Positions 34,137 to 42,595 are shown, numbered from the stretch's first letter. The stretch is 64,000 nt of DNA from Bradyrhizobium sp. 132 (GCF_023074185.1 NZ_JADPKY010000157.1:62001-126000), one strand, 5' to 3'. A program made the numbers and translations. The notes: generated by a model not told the origin, from the sequence alone.

Positions 34137-34922
34137 TCATGCGGCCCCGATATCAGCAACTTTGGTGAAATCGGGCGGGCGGCGCTCGGCGAAAGCGGTG
34201 AAGGCCTCGCGCGCCTCGGCGGTGCGCAGACGCAGTCCGAACTGCTCGCCCTCGGCGTTCATCTGCGCGACCAGCGCTTCGCCATTGCGCATCAGCTTCT
34301 TGGTGGCGGTGAGCGCGCCGGCCGGCTGACGGGCAAGACGCTGCGCCAGCGCGATCGCCTCGGCATCGAGCTTGTCGAGCGGCACCACGCGGTTGGCGAG
34401 CCCCCATTCCAGCGCGGATTTGGCCGGCACCGTCTCGCCGAGCGCGAACATCTCGTAGGCGCGCGCGTGGCCGATGCGCGCCGGCATCAGCAGGCTGGAC
34501 GCGGCCTCCGGCACCAGCGCCAGGCTGACGAAGGGCGTCGACAATTGCGCGTTGTCGGCGAGCACGACGAGGTCGCAATGCAGCAGCATCGTGGTGCCGA
34601 CGCCGACGGCGCGGCCCTGCACGGCGGCAACCAGCGGCCGGGTGCAGCGCGCCAGCGACTGGATGAAGCGCACGACGTTGCGGCTTCCTTCCGACTTGCC
34701 CGCTGCGACCGCGGCGAATTCTCCGACGTCGTTGCCGGCGGTGAACATGTCTCCCTCGCCGCGGATCAGGATCACGCGGGCCGACGGATCGAACTCGGCG
34801 GATTCGATTGCATCGGCGAGCTTGCCGTACATCGCATCCGTCAGCGCGTTCTTCTTGTCGGGGCGCGCCAACGTGAGCGTGAGGATTCCGCCGTTGTTCT
34901 CGATCCGGACGTGCTCTGTCAT
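34137..34922 (-). CDS. Enoyl-CoA hydratase/isomerase family protein
   Basis: A 261-residue crotonase. LTLARPDKKNALTDAMYGKL near residue 16, IRGEGDMFTAGNDVGEFA near 53 (first oxyanion-hole segment), RPLVAAVQGRAVGVGTTMLL near 95 (second), and ATPFVSLALVPEAASSLLMP-like sequence near 128, where Pro-Glu holds the catalytic Glu position. The second catalytic Glu of classical hydratases is not obvious. It follows a MarR gene by 11 bases; this pair suggests control by an acyl- or aryl-CoA or the free acid. Confidence 0.85.
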   Translation of the reverse strand: MTEHVRIENNGGILTLTLARPDKKNALTDAMYGKLADAIESAEFDPSARVILIRGEGDMFTAGNDVGEFAAVAAGKSEGSRNVVRFIQSLARCTRPLVAAVQGRAVGVGTTMLLHCDLVVLADNAQLSTPFVSLALVPEAASSLLMPARIGHARAYEMFALGETVPAKSALEWGLANRVVPLDKLDAEAIALAQRLARQPAGALTATKKLMRNGEALVAQMNAEGEQFGLRLRTAEAREAFTAFAERRPPDFTKVADIGAA

Positions 34923-34933
34923 GGGTCTCTCCT

Positions 34934-35374
34934 TTATTCTCTTGGAAATTTCTCTTGAATGCTCGTCAGCCAGCGCGTGACGATGTCGATCTCCGCGCTG
35001 GTAAATCCGTCCGTCAACGCCGCGTTGACCTCTGCCGCGTTGGCCTTCGCCTGTGCGAGCGCCGTGCGGCCCTTCGGCGTCAGCCAGACGCGCCAGGCGC
35101 GCCCGTCCTCGCGATCGGCGCGCCGCTCGATCAGTTTTGCAGCTGCCGTGCGGTCGACGAGGCCGGAAATGCCGGCGGGCCCCAGATCGAGCGCCGCGCC
35201 CGCCTCGCCCATCAGCACGCCGTCCTGCTTGCCGAGGATGAACAGCAGTCCCGCCTGCGCCGGCGTCACCTCGCTCGAAGGCTGCGCCGCCATCCAGCGC
35301 TGCAAGCGCCGCTGCGCAACGCTCAGCAGGTAGATCAGCCGATGATGCCTCGCGCCGGCTGCTTTAGTTCGCAT
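34934..35374 (-). CDS. MarR-family regulator
   Basis: A 146-residue MarR protein: HHRLIYLLSVAQRRLQRWMA, SSEVTPAQAGLLFILGKQDG, the recognition helix region AGAALDLGPAGISGLVDRTA and the wing RRADREDGRAWRVWLTPKGR. The operator is not evident in the 44-base gap upstream. Co-transcribed with the downstream enoyl-CoA hydratase, which it probably represses. Confidence 0.86.
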   Translation of the reverse strand: MRTKAAGARHHRLIYLLSVAQRRLQRWMAAQPSSEVTPAQAGLLFILGKQDGVLMGEAGAALDLGPAGISGLVDRTAAAKLIERRADREDGRAWRVWLTPKGRTALAQAKANAAEVNAALTDGFTSAEIDIVTRWLTSIQEKFPRE

Positions 35375-35418
35375 GCGAAGTAGATAGCCGAGGCCGACCG
35401 AGTTGTCAAAAGGACTTG

Positions 35419-36078
35419 CTAGGCCGCCGCTGCGCGGCAGCCGCCGAGGAACAGAACCGCGCAGGTCTGCACCCGACGCTCGATCTGCTTGCGTGACGGC
35501 AGAGGCAGGCCGCCATAGATCGCCGCGCGTTGCGGCGCCGATGCGACCATGCCGATCAGCATGCCGGCGGCCTCGTCGACGTCGTCGAGCGCGATGAGCT
35601 TCTTCTTGACCTGGACTCGGAGCCAGCGCGCGAGCGCAGCGGCGGTTCGCGATATGCCGTTCCTGTAGAAATTGGCGGCGAGTTCGGGGAAAGCGGCCGA
35701 TTCCTGAAGCACCATGCGCTGCAACGCCACGACCTCTGGATCGAGCGCAAGATCGGCGCAGGCCAGCAGCGCGGCGCGCAGGCCGACTTCAATGTCGACT
35801 TCGTCGCTGGCCTGGAGATCGACGGCAGAGAGCAACCGCTCGAGCCGGTCCGCGCACATCGCCTCGAACAGCACGGCCTTGCCCGGAAACAGCCGATAGA
35901 GTGTCTTGGTCGAGATGCCGGCGCCACGCGCCAGCTCTTCGGTACTGGTCGCGGCATAGCCGTCGACGGCGAAGGCGTGGCGGGCGGCCTCGAAGACGAT
36001 CTGCTTCGTCTCCTCGTCGCTGCGCAATTGCGGCCGCCCGCGCGGGCGGCATTCACTTGATGGTTTTGCCTGAGCCAT
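35419..36078 (-). CDS. TetR/AcrR-family repressor of the adjacent EmrAB pump
   Basis: A 219-residue TetR-family protein: HTH about residues 24-68 (KQIVFEAARHAFAVDGYAAT, STEELARGAGISTKTLYRLF), C-terminal ligand domain with ALQRMVLQESAAFPELAANF and a TetR_C-type GMVASAPQRAAIYGGLPLPS. It is divergent from emrA with a 91-base gap containing an inverted repeat, the usual layout for a drug-responsive repressor of an efflux pump. Confidence 0.87.
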   Translation of the reverse strand: MAQAKPSSECRPRGRPQLRSDEETKQIVFEAARHAFAVDGYAATSTEELARGAGISTKTLYRLFPGKAVLFEAMCADRLERLLSAVDLQASDEVDIEVGLRAALLACADLALDPEVVALQRMVLQESAAFPELAANFYRNGISRTAAALARWLRVQVKKKLIALDDVDEAAGMLIGMVASAPQRAAIYGGLPLPSRKQIERRVQTCAVLFLGGCRAAAA

Positions 36079-36093
36079 GCTTTTGAATGATGC

Positions 36094-36111
36094 CTGTCAT
36101 TCCATTGACAG
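36094..36111. promoter_or_regulatory. Inverted repeat, probable TetR operator
   Basis: CTGTCA-TTCCAT-TGACAG in the gap between the TetR gene and emrA. A second imperfect element GGAAA-TCGTCAAG-TTTCC lies at about 36133-36150. Either could be bound; the first is 17 bases from the TetR start. Confidence 0.6.
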
Positions 36112-36169
36112 CCCCAAAGCTAGTTCTATTTTGGAAATCGTCAAGTTTCCTAATTCAGGGGAGCCGGCC

Positions 36170-37417
36170 ATGACCGTGCACACCAACCCGTCCAAGTCCG
36201 AAGCCGTCGTGATTCCAGGCGATGCATTGGAGGGCATTCTGCCCGCCACGCAATCCCCCGCCCGCACAAGAAAGCTGAACCTTCGCAAGCTGTTGCTGGC
36301 AGGTGCGGCGGCTGCCGCGCTAGCCGGCGCAAGCTGGTACGGCTACGATTATTGGACGGTCGGCCGCTTCCTTGTCTCCACCGATGACGCCTATGTGAAG
36401 GCCGACAGCACAACCATCGCGCCGAAGGTCAGCGGCTATCTCGACCGCGTCCTGATTGGCGATAACGAGCATGTGAAGGCCGGCCAGGTACTCGCGAGGA
36501 TCGACGACCGCGACTTCAAGGTCGCACTCGACCAGGCCAAGGCCGACGTCGCTGCCGCCAATGCAACAGTGACGAGCAAGGAAGCGCAGCTCGACGTGCA
36601 GCAGGCCGTGATCGCAGCGGCGAGAGCGACCATCGATGTCGACAATGCCGCGAAACTTTTCGCCAAGCAGGAGAACAAGCGCTACACCGATCTCGCGGCG
36701 ACGGGCTTTGGCAGCGTGCAGAACGCGCAGCAGGCGCAGGCGCGCGACGCCGGCGCCGATGCGGCGATCCAGCGCGATATCGCCAATCTCACCTCCGCCT
36801 TGAAGCAGGTCGATCTCCTGAAGGCCGAGATCCTGCAGGCCAAGGCCGCGGCCGTCCGCGCAGACGCGCTCCAGCGCCAGGCCGAGCTCAATCTCGGCTA
36901 CACCACGATCGTCTCGCCTATTGAAGGCGTGGTCGGCAACCGCTCCTTGCGCGTCGGCCAGTTCGTGCAGGCGGGCACACAGCTGATGGCGATCGTGCCG
37001 GCCGAGGGCGCCTATGTCGTGGCCAATTTCAAGGAGACGCAGCTCACCGACGTGAAATCCGGACAAGCCGTCGATATCGAGATCGACATGTTCCCGGGCC
37101 AAGTCGTGCACGGTCACGTCGATTCCATCGCACCCGCAAGTGGCCAGGAGTTCGCGCTGCTGCCGCCCGACAACGCCACCGGCAACTTCACCAAAGTGGT
37201 GCAGCGTATCCCCGTCAAGATCGCGCTCGACGCCCGGCACGGGCCCGCAATCGCGCTCCGGCCCGGCATGTCCGTGATCCCGACCATCGCAACACGTTCG
37301 ACCGCGCCGACCGCCAATGCCGCCGCCGCGCCCAAAGCGAAGCTCGTCTCCGGAGGGTCGTGCCATGTCAAACAGCCTCTCACTTTCGACGCAAGCAACA
37401 CCGGCCGCGACGTCTGA
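36170..37417 (+). CDS. emrA: HlyD/EmrA-type membrane fusion protein
   Basis: A 415-residue periplasmic adaptor: cytoplasmic N-terminus to about 44, one membrane anchor (LLLAGAAAAALAGASWYGYD), then TDDAYVKADSTTIAPKVSGY, the EmrA/HlyD lipoyl-type start, a long coiled coil (about 120-230, ALDQAKADVAAANATVTSKE) and LGYTTIVSPIEGVVGNRSLR near 243. It links EmrB to an outer-membrane channel for drug export. ATG 36170 has GGGGAG upstream. Its last 53 bases overlap emrB in another frame, giving an unusual tail rich in Ala, Lys and Ser. Confidence 0.9.
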   Translation: MTVHTNPSKSEAVVIPGDALEGILPATQSPARTRKLNLRKLLLAGAAAAALAGASWYGYDYWTVGRFLVSTDDAYVKADSTTIAPKVSGYLDRVLIGDNEHVKAGQVLARIDDRDFKVALDQAKADVAAANATVTSKEAQLDVQQAVIAAARATIDVDNAAKLFAKQENKRYTDLAATGFGSVQNAQQAQARDAGADAAIQRDIANLTSALKQVDLLKAEILQAKAAAVRADALQRQAELNLGYTTIVSPIEGVVGNRSLRVGQFVQAGTQLMAIVPAEGAYVVANFKETQLTDVKSGQAVDIEIDMFPGQVVHGHVDSIAPASGQEFALLPPDNATGNFTKVVQRIPVKIALDARHGPAIALRPGMSVIPTIATRSTAPTANAAAAPKAKLVSGGSCHVKQPLTFDASNTGRDV

Positions 37418-38978
37418 TCGCCCGGTCGCCGATCCCAACCGTGCGAGTGCCGCGACCTGGATCGCGGTGCTTGCCGCCATGATCGGCTCGTTCATGGCGA
37501 TCCTGAACATCCAGATCACCAACGCCTCGCTGCTCAACATCGAGGGCGGCATCGGCACCGGCGCCGACAACGGCTCCTGGATCTCGACGTCGTATCTGAT
37601 CGGTGAGATCATCGTGATCCCGCTGACCGACTATCTGAGCCGCGTGTTCTCGTTCCGCCGCTACATGCTGGCGAGCGCGGTACTGTTTGCGGCGTTCTCC
37701 GTCGCCTGTGCCTTCACCCACGATCTGCCGTCGATGATCGCGATGCGCGGCTTGCAGGGCTTTGCCGGCGGCGTGCTGATCCCGATGGCGTTCACGCTGG
37801 TGCTGACCAAGCTGCCGAAGCCGCAGCAGCCCGTCGGGCTCGCGATCTTCGCGCTGTCGGTCACCTTTGCGCCGGCGATCGGTCCGACCATCGGCGGCTA
37901 TTTCACGGAAAACTACGGCTGGCGCACCATCTTCTTCGTCAACGTGATCCCGACCGCTGTCATGGTGAGCGCGCTCTATCTGACGCTGGAGCGGCAGAAG
38001 ATGCAGCTCGGCCTTCTGAAGGATGGTGACTGGGCCGGCATCGTCACCATGGCGATCGGTCTGTCGGCGCTACAAGCCGTGCTCGAGGAAGGCAACAAGG
38101 ACGACTGGTTTTCCTCACCCTTCATCATCAAGCTGGCGGTGATCGCGGCCGTCAGCCTCACGCTGTTCATCACGATCGAGCTCACGATCGAGAAGCCGCT
38201 GATCCGGTTGCGCCTGCTGACCCAACGCAATTTTGGCTTCGGTACCGTTGCCATGACCATGGTTGGCTTCGCGTTGTTCGGCTCGGTCTACATGCTGCCC
38301 GCCTATCTCGGCCAGGCGCAGGGCTACAATGCCGAACAGATCGGCAATGTGCTGGCATGGACCGGCCTGCCCCAACTCGTGCTGATCCCGCTGATCCCGA
38401 AACTGATGCGGCGCTTCGACACGCGTTATATCGCGATCACCGGGCTTCTGATCTTCGCCTACAGCTGCTTCATGAACACGGCGATGTCCCCGGACTATGC
38501 CGGCGACCAGCTCTGGATCCCGAACATCGTGCGCGCCGTGGGACAAGCCATGGTGCTGACGCCGCTGACCTCGGTCTTGACCGGCGGCATCGCACCGCAG
38601 GACGCGGCAGCGGCCTCCGGCATCAGTAACATGTTCCGCAACCTGGGCGGCGCGATCGGCACGGCGACGCTCGCCACCATCATCACCAAACGCGAGCAAT
38701 TCCACTCCAACATCATCGGCCAGTCGGTCACGCTCGGCCGCGAGGAAGTCCGCACCCGGATCGCGCAGATGACCGAGTATTTCATGGCGCACGGCGTCCC
38801 CGATCCGAACGCCGCGCGCGAGCAGGCCATCGTCGCACTCGGCAAGACCGTGAAGCGCCAGGCGCTGGTGATGGGTTATTCCGACACGTTTGCCGTGATC
38901 GGCGTGGTGCTGGTGCTCGCCGCGATTGCGGTGCTGCTGACGCGGCGCGTGAAGGCGGCTGGCGGGCCGGCGCATTAG
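37365..38978 (+). CDS. emrB: DHA2-family MFS drug:H+ antiporter, EmrB/QacA type
   Basis: A 537-residue transporter with 14 predicted helices: WIAVLAAMIGSFMAILNIQI (motif D1 region), SWISTSYLIGEIIVIPLTDY, FSVACAFTHDLPSMIAMRGL, LQGFAGGVLIPMAFTLVLTK, LSVTFAPAIGPTIGGYFTEN (motif C) and IAPQDAAAASGISNMFRNLG. GGAGG precedes ATG 37365. Forms an EmrAB-type pump with the upstream adaptor; the efflux substrate is unknown. Confidence 0.92.
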   Translation: MSNSLSLSTQATPAATSDRPVADPNRASAATWIAVLAAMIGSFMAILNIQITNASLLNIEGGIGTGADNGSWISTSYLIGEIIVIPLTDYLSRVFSFRRYMLASAVLFAAFSVACAFTHDLPSMIAMRGLQGFAGGVLIPMAFTLVLTKLPKPQQPVGLAIFALSVTFAPAIGPTIGGYFTENYGWRTIFFVNVIPTAVMVSALYLTLERQKMQLGLLKDGDWAGIVTMAIGLSALQAVLEEGNKDDWFSSPFIIKLAVIAAVSLTLFITIELTIEKPLIRLRLLTQRNFGFGTVAMTMVGFALFGSVYMLPAYLGQAQGYNAEQIGNVLAWTGLPQLVLIPLIPKLMRRFDTRYIAITGLLIFAYSCFMNTAMSPDYAGDQLWIPNIVRAVGQAMVLTPLTSVLTGGIAPQDAAAASGISNMFRNLGGAIGTATLATIITKREQFHSNIIGQSVTLGREEVRTRIAQMTEYFMAHGVPDPNAAREQAIVALGKTVKRQALVMGYSDTFAVIGVVLVLAAIAVLLTRRVKAAGGPAH

Positions 38979-39036
38979 GCAAGCGCAAATCGGCATTTTG
39001 ACGCGGCCGTCGCGCTTGACGGTCGCTCTTTTCTAT

Positions 39037-39062
39037 GTTCTTTATTTGTTCTATTCTAGTTC
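39037..39062 (+). promoter_or_regulatory. Triple alphaproteobacterial SOS (LexA) half-sites
   Basis: GTTC-N7-GTTC-N7-GTTC: three GTTC half-sites at 39037, 39048 and 39059 in exact 11-base register. GTTC-N7-GTTC (GAAC-N7-GAAC on the other strand) is the established LexA-binding direct repeat in alphaproteobacteria. It sits 21 bases before the ATG of the ClpS-AAA+ fusion gene, downstream of a possible TTGACG -35 (39016-39021), so LexA bound here would cover the promoter. Confidence 0.72.
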
Positions 39063-39083
39063 TAGTTGCGGTGGGGTTATTTC

Positions 39084-40811
39084 ATGACGAACGACGCGCG
39101 CGGCGAGCGTGAGCCGGCTCAGCTCGTGATTTACAATGACGACGACACGCCGGACGAGTTTGTCATCGGGCTGCTTCGCCAGGTTTTTGGCAAGTCGGAA
39201 CACGAAGCGGCCGCGTTGATGACGCGGATCGAGCGCGAAGAAAAAGCCGCCTGCGGCCCTTACCCGCAATCCGTTGCAGAGGCGCTCTTCAAGTCGGCAC
39301 AGCAATATGTCTGGCTCGGCCAGCATCACCTGAAGATCACACTTGAAGAGATCAAGACTCCTTGTGAGCTCTGCGGCAAGCCTGAGGGACAGACCGATGT
39401 ACGCGTCGGCAGCCGCACGATCTGGCTGTGCAGCGACTGCATTCGCGCGGCAGACACCATGAGCACGCCTCAAGAGCCGGAAAAGGAGTTCGAATACGCC
39501 TGTGACGTGCTGGATTGGCACTTTGCCAGCGTCCCTCGCAGCAAGCTCGTGACCACAATCCGCCAGTTTCCCGGGCATATGCGCGTGGACGTCCAGGCAG
39601 CGATCGACAGACTATTCAGCAAGGCGACCCGACTGTTCGGGCTGAACGAGGAACAGCGCTACGAGACGCTATCGATTTCGCGGCTCCTCCGTGAAGGCCG
39701 CAATGCGCTCGCGATTGCCCCGCTGCAATATTCCGACGTCGACGTCGGCGAGAAGAGCCAGGTCAAGTGTCTGGATAACGGACTATGGCTGTGCGAGCAG
39801 GATCATCTCCGCTATGCGGTTTTGCTCTGCGCACACCGCGAGTACAGCCGGGAGCCGGGAATTCGGATCGAGATCCTGGTGCCGTCAGGCACCGCAGGCT
39901 CGGCTCTCGTCCAGCAATGCTTCAGTGAACTGGAAGAGGCCGTACAGGCCGCGCGGACCTACCGCGGCAAGATCCTGTCGCTCGATGCCGACTCCGATTA
40001 TCGCGGGCGCTCGCGCGGCATAACCGTGCACCGATTGCCGCAGGTCGCGCGTAACGAGGTGATCCTGCCGGAACAGACCCTGCGGCTGCTCGATCGCAAT
40101 GTGTTGAATTTCGTAGGCATCCGCGATCAATTGCGCCGGCTCGGCCAGTCGACACGCAAGGGCATCCTGCTTTACGGACCGCCCGGCACCGGCAAGACCC
40201 ACACGATCCGCTACCTCGCAACACATTTGCCCGGGCATACGACGCTGATCATCACCGCTGAACAAATCGGTCTTCTCGGGGCCTATATGAGCCTGGCACG
40301 GTTACTCCAGCCGTCGATGGTCGTGATCGAGGATGTCGATCTCGTCGCTCGCGATCGCGATGACATGGGACCGTGCGAAGAATCCATGCTGAACAAATTG
40401 CTCAACGAAATGGACGGGCTGAAAGAGGACGCGGATATCCTGTTCGTCCTGACCACCAACCGGCCGGAAGATCTGGAGGGCGCCCTCGCCGGTCGTCCAG
40501 GTCGGATCGATCAGGCCATCGAAGTGCCGCTCCCCGATGAGACCGGCCGCGGCAAGCTGGTCCGTCTCTATGGCAGAGGACTGCCGCTCGACGACGCGGT
40601 TATCGCCGAGGCGGCCCGGCGCAGCGCGGGTACAAGTTGCGCTTTTATCAAAGAGTTGATGCGACGGCTGGCGCAGGCGAGCCTCGCGCGCGATGGCGGT
40701 AACTCCGTCATTTCCGCCGATATCGACGAGGCGCTCGACGACATGTTGTTTTCCGGCGGGCGGCTGAATGCACAGTTGCTGGGAGGCGCACAGGCGATGG
40801 CGGCGGGATGA
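39084..40811 (+). CDS. ClpS domain - ClpX-type zinc-binding domain - AAA+ ATPase fusion protein
   Basis: A 575-residue fusion. Residues 12-90 are a ClpS adaptor domain (QLVIYNDDDTPDEFVIGLLR; EEKAACGPYP; KITLEE). Residues 94-119 form a four-Cys zinc site, C-x2-C-x18-C-x2-C, the same spacing as the ClpX N-domain (CELCGKP; WLCSDCIRAA). Residues 125-340 are a linker domain of unknown kind. Residues 340-560 are one AAA+ module: Walker A GPPGTGKT at 365-372, Walker B VVIEDVD at 413-419, sensor-1 LTTNRPEDLEGA, arginine finger RPGRIDQ, closest in style to FtsH/Cdc48-type AAA rather than ClpX. Two ClpS pocket residues differ: E. coli Met40 is Asp24 and His66 is Glu50. No protease domain or IGF-type ClpP loop is evident. 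GGTGGGG precedes ATG 39084; TTG 39066 is an alternative. Monocistronic, with SOS half-sites upstream. Role inferred: unfolding or disassembly of marked proteins after DNA damage. Confidence 0.88.
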   Translation: MTNDARGEREPAQLVIYNDDDTPDEFVIGLLRQVFGKSEHEAAALMTRIEREEKAACGPYPQSVAEALFKSAQQYVWLGQHHLKITLEEIKTPCELCGKPEGQTDVRVGSRTIWLCSDCIRAADTMSTPQEPEKEFEYACDVLDWHFASVPRSKLVTTIRQFPGHMRVDVQAAIDRLFSKATRLFGLNEEQRYETLSISRLLREGRNALAIAPLQYSDVDVGEKSQVKCLDNGLWLCEQDHLRYAVLLCAHREYSREPGIRIEILVPSGTAGSALVQQCFSELEEAVQAARTYRGKILSLDADSDYRGRSRGITVHRLPQVARNEVILPEQTLRLLDRNVLNFVGIRDQLRRLGQSTRKGILLYGPPGTGKTHTIRYLATHLPGHTTLIITAEQIGLLGAYMSLARLLQPSMVVIEDVDLVARDRDDMGPCEESMLNKLLNEMDGLKEDADILFVLTTNRPEDLEGALAGRPGRIDQAIEVPLPDETGRGKLVRLYGRGLPLDDAVIAEAARRSAGTSCAFIKELMRRLAQASLARDGGNSVISADIDEALDDMLFSGGRLNAQLLGGAQAMAAG

Positions 40812-40830
40812 GACCGCCGCAAACGCGGTC
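40812..40830. terminator. Weak hairpin between convergent genes
   Basis: GACCGC-CGCAAAC-GCGGTC follows the stop of the ClpS-AAA+ gene directly. There is no clear T-tract on either side, so its action as terminator is uncertain. Confidence 0.35.
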
Positions 40831-40844
40831 GGCGTCCCACGACC

Positions 40845-42506
40845 TCACGGCGCGCAGGTAAAGCTTGCCGCCTCCGTCACCGGGCCGCTCTTGTAGTGCG
40901 GCCAGGCCGGCCAGCGGCACAGCGGTAGCGCGCGAAGCGTCGCAAACGACGGTGCCTCGACCTTCTGCTCGGCGACTTCGAGGTCGCCGGGCGCCTTGCC
41001 CTTCTCGACCCAGTCGACCAGCGCGCTCAGCATGTCGATATTGGCCGGCGCGCCGGAGCCGACATGGTCGACGCCGGGCGCGGTGTAGAGCCGCGCGAAC
41101 TCCGCCGTCTCGGCCTTGCCGAGCTTGCGTTCGACGCTCTCGAAATAGCGGATGCCGGCATAGGGGCTCTGCGCATAGTCGGCCATGTGCTCGAGCATGA
41201 TCAGCCGGCCGCCGCGGCTGCGAAAGCGGCTGAGATCGGGATCGGTGGAATCCATCAGGCTGGAGACCTCGAGCAACCGCGCCTTGTGCTGTTCGGGCTT
41301 ATACGTCGTCACGTCGAGCTTAGGATCGCGCGCGAACACATATTGAATCCCGCCGGCGCCGTAGATCCAGGCGATGCCGTTATTGGCCGCAGGCGGTTGC
41401 GCGGGCGGTGCCGTGCCGAGCCACCACGCGACCCAGCCGCCAGTCGGGCCAACCGCGGGCGTGTCCTCACCCGACACGCCCCAGCCCGGATAATCGTCGA
41501 GGCCGTTGGCCAGCGCGAACGGGAATTTGTAGGTCGTATGCAGCGTGTCGACCGCCTTGATCTGCGCGTCGGTGAGGCACTGGTCGCCCGTCTTGCCGCT
41601 GGTGCAGCGCAGGGTCTCGACCTTGAACGCCGCCTTGCAGGCGACGGGGTCCTGCACCAGCGCGTCATCGGAGCCGTCGGCCTTGTCGCAAGCGGCCCGC
41701 ACGGCGTCGCCCACGAGCTTCACCTGCTTCGGATTGATCCAGCCGTCGCCCATGGTCGCGAGACCCGAACGGGTGCCGGCATGCTGCAGCCCGACCCAAT
41801 TGATGACGGGCACGCGGGCAAAAATGCCGTCGAAGTCGTCGGGATAGCGCTGCGCCATCGTCAGGCCTTCGCGGCCGCCTTCGGACGAACCCATAAAGTA
41901 TATCTTCTCAGGCCTTTTGCCGTAGGCGCGCTCCATCAGCGCCACGGCCACGTCCCGCACCTTCTTGTAAGCGCGGTGCGCAAAATTCTCGAAGGCTTCG
42001 TCGTTGAGCGCAAAAAGCTGCGGCGGCTCGCCCGGCTTGGACTCATGTCCGGAATCGGTGCCGTAGGTGACGAAGCCGCGCGCCAGCGGCGACGGCTTGT
42101 CGAAGGGGTAGGCCGGCGGCAACGTCAAACCGGTGATCAGCACGCCGTTGAAGCCGCCGCCGCCATATTGCAGCGAGCGGCCGTTCCATTCGACGGGAAG
42201 ATTGACCTGAAACTTGATCGGTGGCGCCTTGGGATCGGTGGGATCGATATGGCCGAGCACTTTGCAGAAGCCGGGATTGGCGGGCGTGACGCGCCCCGAC
42301 GGCGTCGGGCCGCGTTCGGCCACGGCCAGTTGCGACGGCGCCTGCAACGTTGCGGAATCGATCTTCACGGCATCGGTCCCGCCGACGAGGCCCTTGCAGA
42401 CCGTGTCTGCATCCTCGGCCATGGTCGCTGCCGACGCGCTGCTTGCGCCCAGCGCAGCTGCCGTACCTACAAGCAATGCACACAGCTTCGCACTCGCTCG
42501 CGTCAT
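40845..42506 (-). CDS. Secreted tannase/feruloyl esterase family protein
   Basis: A 553-residue protein with a signal peptide of about 26 residues (AKLCALLVGTAAALGASSAS). The tannase-family core is visible: VEWNGRSLQYGGGGFNGVLI near 108, YGTDSGHESKP, the Cys-Ser nucleophile region IYFMGSSEGGREGLTMAQRY near 203 (Ser in G-S-S-E-G-G), DFDGIFARVPVINW, several Cys pairs of the lid (LRCTSGKTGDQCLTDAQI) and APGVDHVGSGAPA near 490 with the catalytic His. It hydrolyses esters of hydroxycinnamic or gallic acids, or synthetic esters such as MHET, in the periplasm. ATG 42506 is preferred, with GGGG upstream; an in-frame GTG lies at 42515. Confidence 0.85.
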   Translation of the reverse strand: MTRASAKLCALLVGTAAALGASSASAATMAEDADTVCKGLVGGTDAVKIDSATLQAPSQLAVAERGPTPSGRVTPANPGFCKVLGHIDPTDPKAPPIKFQVNLPVEWNGRSLQYGGGGFNGVLITGLTLPPAYPFDKPSPLARGFVTYGTDSGHESKPGEPPQLFALNDEAFENFAHRAYKKVRDVAVALMERAYGKRPEKIYFMGSSEGGREGLTMAQRYPDDFDGIFARVPVINWVGLQHAGTRSGLATMGDGWINPKQVKLVGDAVRAACDKADGSDDALVQDPVACKAAFKVETLRCTSGKTGDQCLTDAQIKAVDTLHTTYKFPFALANGLDDYPGWGVSGEDTPAVGPTGGWVAWWLGTAPPAQPPAANNGIAWIYGAGGIQYVFARDPKLDVTTYKPEQHKARLLEVSSLMDSTDPDLSRFRSRGGRLIMLEHMADYAQSPYAGIRYFESVERKLGKAETAEFARLYTAPGVDHVGSGAPANIDMLSALVDWVEKGKAPGDLEVAEQKVEAPSFATLRALPLCRWPAWPHYKSGPVTEAASFTCAP

Positions 42507-42595
42507 CGTTTTCACCCCGGCCTGTTGCGTTCGACAGTTGGCCGCATTGAATGCAACCTTCGCTCCTCCGTCAATCGCTCATGCCAGAATTCCGT

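Noticed and set aside
37365..37417. Fusion or frameshift between emrA and emrB
   Set aside because: The 53-base overlap has a good Shine-Dalgarno before the emrB ATG and both proteins have full family length, so it is an ordinary overlapping gene pair.
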